Positions 6,168-8,489 of a stretch of 8,489 nucleotides of DNA are shown here, one piece after another. How positions within the stretch are numbered: the first letter of the stretch is position 1; every line of letters starts with the position of its first letter. The notes beneath the pieces are model-generated. The model was given only the letters and a program-made list of their open reading frames with translations. It did no database searches and was not told where the DNA came from. The DNA lies in NCBI GenBank assembly GCA_946481065.1, contig CAMLMA010000080.1, forward strand, positions 1 to 8,489, given 5' to 3'. Source of the DNA: an uncultured Nitrosomonadales bacterium (GTDB lineage: Bacteria > Pseudomonadota > Gammaproteobacteria > Burkholderiales > Methylophilaceae). The position numbers and the translations under genes were made by a program.

Positions 6168-7172
6168 ATGAAGAAATTCATCAACAACGTCGATGACATC
6201 CTGGTCGAGAGCCTCGGCGGTTTTGCTGCCGCCCATCACGACCTGGTCGATCTGCATCTGGACCCCAACTACCTGACGCGCGCGACGCCCGCCCGCGACA
6301 AGGTCGCGCTGATCTCCGGTGGTGGCTCGGGACACGAACCGCTACATGCCGGTTATGTCGGCTACGGCATGCTCGACGCAGCCTGCCCTGGCCATGTATT
6401 CACCTCGCCTTCGCCTGACCAGATGCTGGCGGCGGCGGAAACCGTGCACGCCGGCAAAGGCGTGCTGTTCATCGTCAAGAATTACGCCGGCGACGTCATG
6501 AACTTCGAGATGGCCGCGGAGATGCTGCCTTTCGAGAGCGCCACGGTACTCACCAGCGACGATGTCGCGGTCACCAACTCCACCTACACCACCGGCCGTC
6601 GCGGCGTCGCCGGCACGGTCATCGTCGAGAAATGCGTCGGCAGCCTGGCCGAGACTGGCGCCGACCTCGCCGCCTGCAAGGCCTTGGGTGACAAGGTCAA
6701 CCGGCGTACCGGCTCCATGGGCGTGGCACTGACCAGTTGCACCGTTCCGGCTGCAGGCCGCCCGACCTTCGACATCGGCGACACCGAACTCGAGATGGGG
6801 GTCGGCATCCACGGCGAGCCCGGGCGTAGACGCGAACCCATGCGTGCCGCCGATGCTATCGTCGCCGATCTGGTAGAAGCGATCCTGCAGGATTTCGAGG
6901 CTTCGGGACAAAAGCCGGGCAAAGGCCAGGAGGTGTTGCTGCTGGTCAACGGCTTCGCCGGTACGCCGCTGATGGAGCTCTACCTGCTCTATAACACCGC
7001 GGCCCGCCTCTTGGGCCAGCATGGCCTGACGGTCAGTCGCTCGCTGGTCGGCAATTACGTCACCTCGCTGGAGATGGCAGGCGCTTCGGTCACGGTCTGC
7101 CTGCTCGACGACGAGATCAAAAAGCACTGGGACAGCCCGGTACATACCGCTGCCTTGCGCTGGGGTCGCTAA
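6168..7172 (+). CDS. dhaK: Dihydroxyacetone kinase substrate-binding subunit DhaK
   Basis: DhaK binds dihydroxyacetone covalently as a hemiaminal on a histidine and presents it to DhaL-bound nucleotide, giving dihydroxyacetone phosphate for glycolysis or gluconeogenesis. The 334-residue protein begins MKKFINNVDDILVESLGGFA. GGGSGHEPLHAGYVGYGMLD (51-70) holds His56, and FIVKNYAGDVMNFEMA (101-116) holds Asp109; both fall at the same numbers as the E. coli catalytic residues. His215 in MGVGIHGEPG (210-219) corresponds to the covalent His218 of E. coli. The C-terminus carries LVGNYVTSLEMAGASVTV (293-310) and ends RWGR, as is usual. All key residues are present, so it should be active. The partner dhaL is upstream, the reverse of the common dhaK-dhaL order, and no dhaM follows. 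The downstream gene is a sensor 85 bases away. Confidence 0.96.
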   Translation: MKKFINNVDDILVESLGGFAAAHHDLVDLHLDPNYLTRATPARDKVALISGGGSGHEPLHAGYVGYGMLDAACPGHVFTSPSPDQMLAAAETVHAGKGVLFIVKNYAGDVMNFEMAAEMLPFESATVLTSDDVAVTNSTYTTGRRGVAGTVIVEKCVGSLAETGADLAACKALGDKVNRRTGSMGVALTSCTVPAAGRPTFDIGDTELEMGVGIHGEPGRRREPMRAADAIVADLVEAILQDFEASGQKPGKGQEVLLLVNGFAGTPLMELYLLYNTAARLLGQHGLTVSRSLVGNYVTSLEMAGASVTVCLLDDEIKKHWDSPVHTAALRWGR

Positions 7173-7197
7173 GCACCATAAGTCCCGGTTTTTATTT

Positions 7198-7203
7198 TAT
7201 AAA
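7198..7203 (+). promoter_or_regulatory. Candidate -10 box for the PAS sensor gene
   Basis: TATAAA matches the -10 consensus at five of six positions and lies in an AT-rich patch (7189-7203) that stands out in this GC-rich region. Initiation would fall near 7210, exactly where the left arm of the leader stem begins. No good -35 box is found at the right spacing, so it would need an activator or another sigma factor. The call is tentative. Confidence 0.3.
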
Positions 7204-7209
7204 CCCGCT

Positions 7210-7258
7210 TGCATTCCCTTATGCCGAAGCACAGAATGGATTGGTCTAGGGGAATGCA
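7210..7258 (+). promoter_or_regulatory. Leader stem-loop covering the ribosome binding site of the PAS sensor gene
   Basis: TGCATTCCCTTA at 7210-7221 pairs with TAGGGGAATGCA at 7247-7258: 12 pairs, one of them G-U, around a 25-base loop. The right arm contains the whole Shine-Dalgarno sequence AGGGGA (7248-7253) and the A of the ATG at 7258. If it folds in the mRNA, translation should be reduced until the stem opens. Alternatively, the inverted repeat is a DNA operator between a promoter and the gene. The pairing is seen directly; its function is inferred. Confidence 0.45.
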
Positions 7259-8489
7259 TGAAGAAACCGGTTTCATCGGGCCTAGGTGGCAACGAAAGCC
7301 CTGAACTTACACACCTGAACCATCAGCTCAGCAGCCTGGTTGAGGCAAGAGACGCTTTTTACACTTCACTGCTGTTTCGCTATGGCCTACGCGAAACCGA
7401 ACTCACCAAATACCTGGTCGCACTGGCGATCTTCATCATCGCCTTCCTCGCCCGCCTGCTGCTCATCCCTGATAACAGCGGCCTGCCCTACATCACGTTC
7501 TATCCGGCCATCCTGGTCTGCGCCTTTGTCTGCGGCACGCGCCCCAGCCTGTTACTGGTTCTGCTCAGCACCTTCGCCGGCCAGTTCGCCTTCACCCCAC
7601 CACTATGGTCGTTCAAGGACACGTCGGAGTATGCCAGCGCCATGCTGCTGTTCGCCTTGTCTGGCGTGCTGGTGTGCACAGTCATCGAAGAGATCTATCG
7701 AGGGGTCGCGGCCGCCAGCGATGTCGAGGATAAGGTGAAGGAAACCATCCGCGTGCTGGAAAACGATATCCGCGCACGGGCCCAGACCGAGGAAGCGCTG
7801 CGCGAAAGCGAGCACTTGTTCCGTAGCCTGTTCGAGCAGGCCGGCGTCGGCGTCTCGCTATGCGATGCCGTCAGCGGCCACTTCATCAAGACCAACCAGC
7901 GCTACTGCGACATCGTCGGCTACAGCCTGGAAGAACTGAGGGCCCTCAAGCTCACCAACATCACCCATGCCGACGACATGGCGGTGCAAGCCAGGCTGAC
8001 CAAGGCCATGCTGGCGGGTGAGGTCAAGGAATACCATATCGAGAAGCGCTACCTGAAAAAGGACGGCAGCATCGTCTGGGTCGATCTGACCTGCACCGCC
8101 CTGTGGTCGCCCGGCGAATCGCCCACCCGGCATATCGCCGTGGTGCAGGACATCACCGAGAAGAAAGCCATCGAAGCCGCGCTGCAACTCAGCGAGCAAC
8201 GCTGGAAATTCGCGCTCGACGTCACCGAGGAAGGCGTCTGGGATATCGACCTGAACACGAACCGCATCTTCCTCAGCAAACGCTGCAAGGAGATGCTCGG
8301 CTATGCCGAGGATGAGATCGACGACAATGTGGATGCGTGGGCCAGCCTTATCCACCCGGACGACATCGACTGCCTGATGGCGATGCGGCAAACATCCATC
8401 GACGGCACCCATCGCACTTTCACCAACGAGCACCGCAAACGCTGCAAGGACGGCAGCTGGCGCTGGGTGATGGTGAAAGGCATGGTGGT
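7258..8489 (+). CDS. Membrane sensor with DUF4118 and two PAS domains, 3' end outside the window
   Basis: The frame stays open from the ATG at 7258 to the right edge, 410 complete codons. The Shine-Dalgarno AGGGGA lies four bases upstream; the nearby ATG at 7254 is in another frame and stops after 16 codons. Hydrophobic segments at about 50-70, 79-93, 96-115 and 126-146, with LPYITFYPAILVCAFVCGTR (76-95) and FAFTPPLWSF (110-119), match DUF4118, the four-helix membrane region also found in KdpD-type kinases. A charged linker (about 150-184) leads to PAS domain 1 (about 185-300, with SLFEQAGVGVSLCD, NQRYCDIVGYSLEEL, KKDGSIVWVDL, and ending VVQDITEKKA). PAS domain 2 starts near 312 (FALDVTEEGVWDIDL, MLGYAEDEID, IHPDDI) and resembles PAS_3. 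The output domain is beyond the edge; a histidine kinase, a GGDEF domain or a GGDEF-EAL module would all fit. The signal is unknown. Confidence 0.9.
   Translation, partial: MKKPVSSGLGGNESPELTHLNHQLSSLVEARDAFYTSLLFRYGLRETELTKYLVALAIFIIAFLARLLLIPDNSGLPYITFYPAILVCAFVCGTRPSLLLVLLSTFAGQFAFTPPLWSFKDTSEYASAMLLFALSGVLVCTVIEEIYRGVAAASDVEDKVKETIRVLENDIRARAQTEEALRESEHLFRSLFEQAGVGVSLCDAVSGHFIKTNQRYCDIVGYSLEELRALKLTNITHADDMAVQARLTKAMLAGEVKEYHIEKRYLKKDGSIVWVDLTCTALWSPGESPTRHIAVVQDITEKKAIEAALQLSEQRWKFALDVTEEGVWDIDLNTNRIFLSKRCKEMLGYAEDEIDDNVDAWASLIHPDDIDCLMAMRQTSIDGTHRTFTNEHRKRCKDGSWRWVMVKGMV

Noticed and set aside
6342..7145. Long open frame on the minus strand inside dhaK (267 codons)
   Set aside because: It is antisense to a gene with all DhaK catalytic motifs. 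Long antisense frames are common in GC-rich codon-biased genes, and its translation resembles no family I know.
7187..7205. GGTTT ... AAACC AT-rich repeat after dhaK as an intrinsic terminator
   Set aside because: Only five pairs are possible, with no GC-rich stem, and the T-rich part lies in the loop. The AT-rich patch is better read as a possible promoter element.
7858..8433. Minus-strand open frame of 191 codons opposite the PAS sensor
   Set aside because: The plus strand encodes clear PAS motifs without a stop to the edge; the antisense frame is a shadow of that coding pattern.

Overview
This 8.5-kb window looks like ordinary chromosomal DNA from a GC-rich proteobacterium. A beta- or gammaproteobacterium is likely. 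The basis is the gene content (GluQ-RS, a DUF3301 protein, Hsp33, a DUF2062 membrane protein, a TrmH/SpoU methylase) and the style of the signalling proteins; a betaproteobacterium is my preference, but that is inference. I see no rRNA or tRNA genes, CRISPR array, insertion sequence or phage gene.

Layout, left to right. (1) The 3' end of a DUF3301 gene, then gluQ (tRNA-Asp queuosine glutamylation), both on +. (2) Convergent to gluQ, a membrane-anchored diguanylate cyclase with CHASE3, GAF and GGDEF domains, on -. (3) Divergent from it, hslO (redox chaperone Hsp33) and a DUF2062 membrane protein, probably co-transcribed on +. (4) Convergent to those, a TrmH-family RNA 2'-O-methyltransferase on -. 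(5) Divergent from it, dhaL and dhaK on +, encoding the ADP-binding and substrate-binding subunits of a dihydroxyacetone kinase. No dhaM or PTS gene is in view. (6) Downstream on +, the start of a multi-domain sensor (DUF4118 membrane region, then two PAS domains) that runs off the right edge.

The genes fall into separate functional groups: tRNA/rRNA modification (gluQ, trmH), stress protection (hslO), triose metabolism (dhaLK) and signal transduction (the cyclase and the PAS sensor). No single new system links them. The points most worth a second look are in non-coding DNA and in the kinase operon. A 12-bp stem appears to bury the ribosome binding site of the PAS sensor gene. The dhaL-dhaK gap of 124 bases holds a hairpin and a palindrome. 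The kinase lacks a local phosphoryl donor, and DhaL has phenylalanine in place of a glycine next to its metal-binding Asp/His cluster.

Most genes here have no clear Shine-Dalgarno sequence; dhaK and the PAS sensor gene are the exceptions. No classic terminator (GC-rich stem plus T-run) was found.
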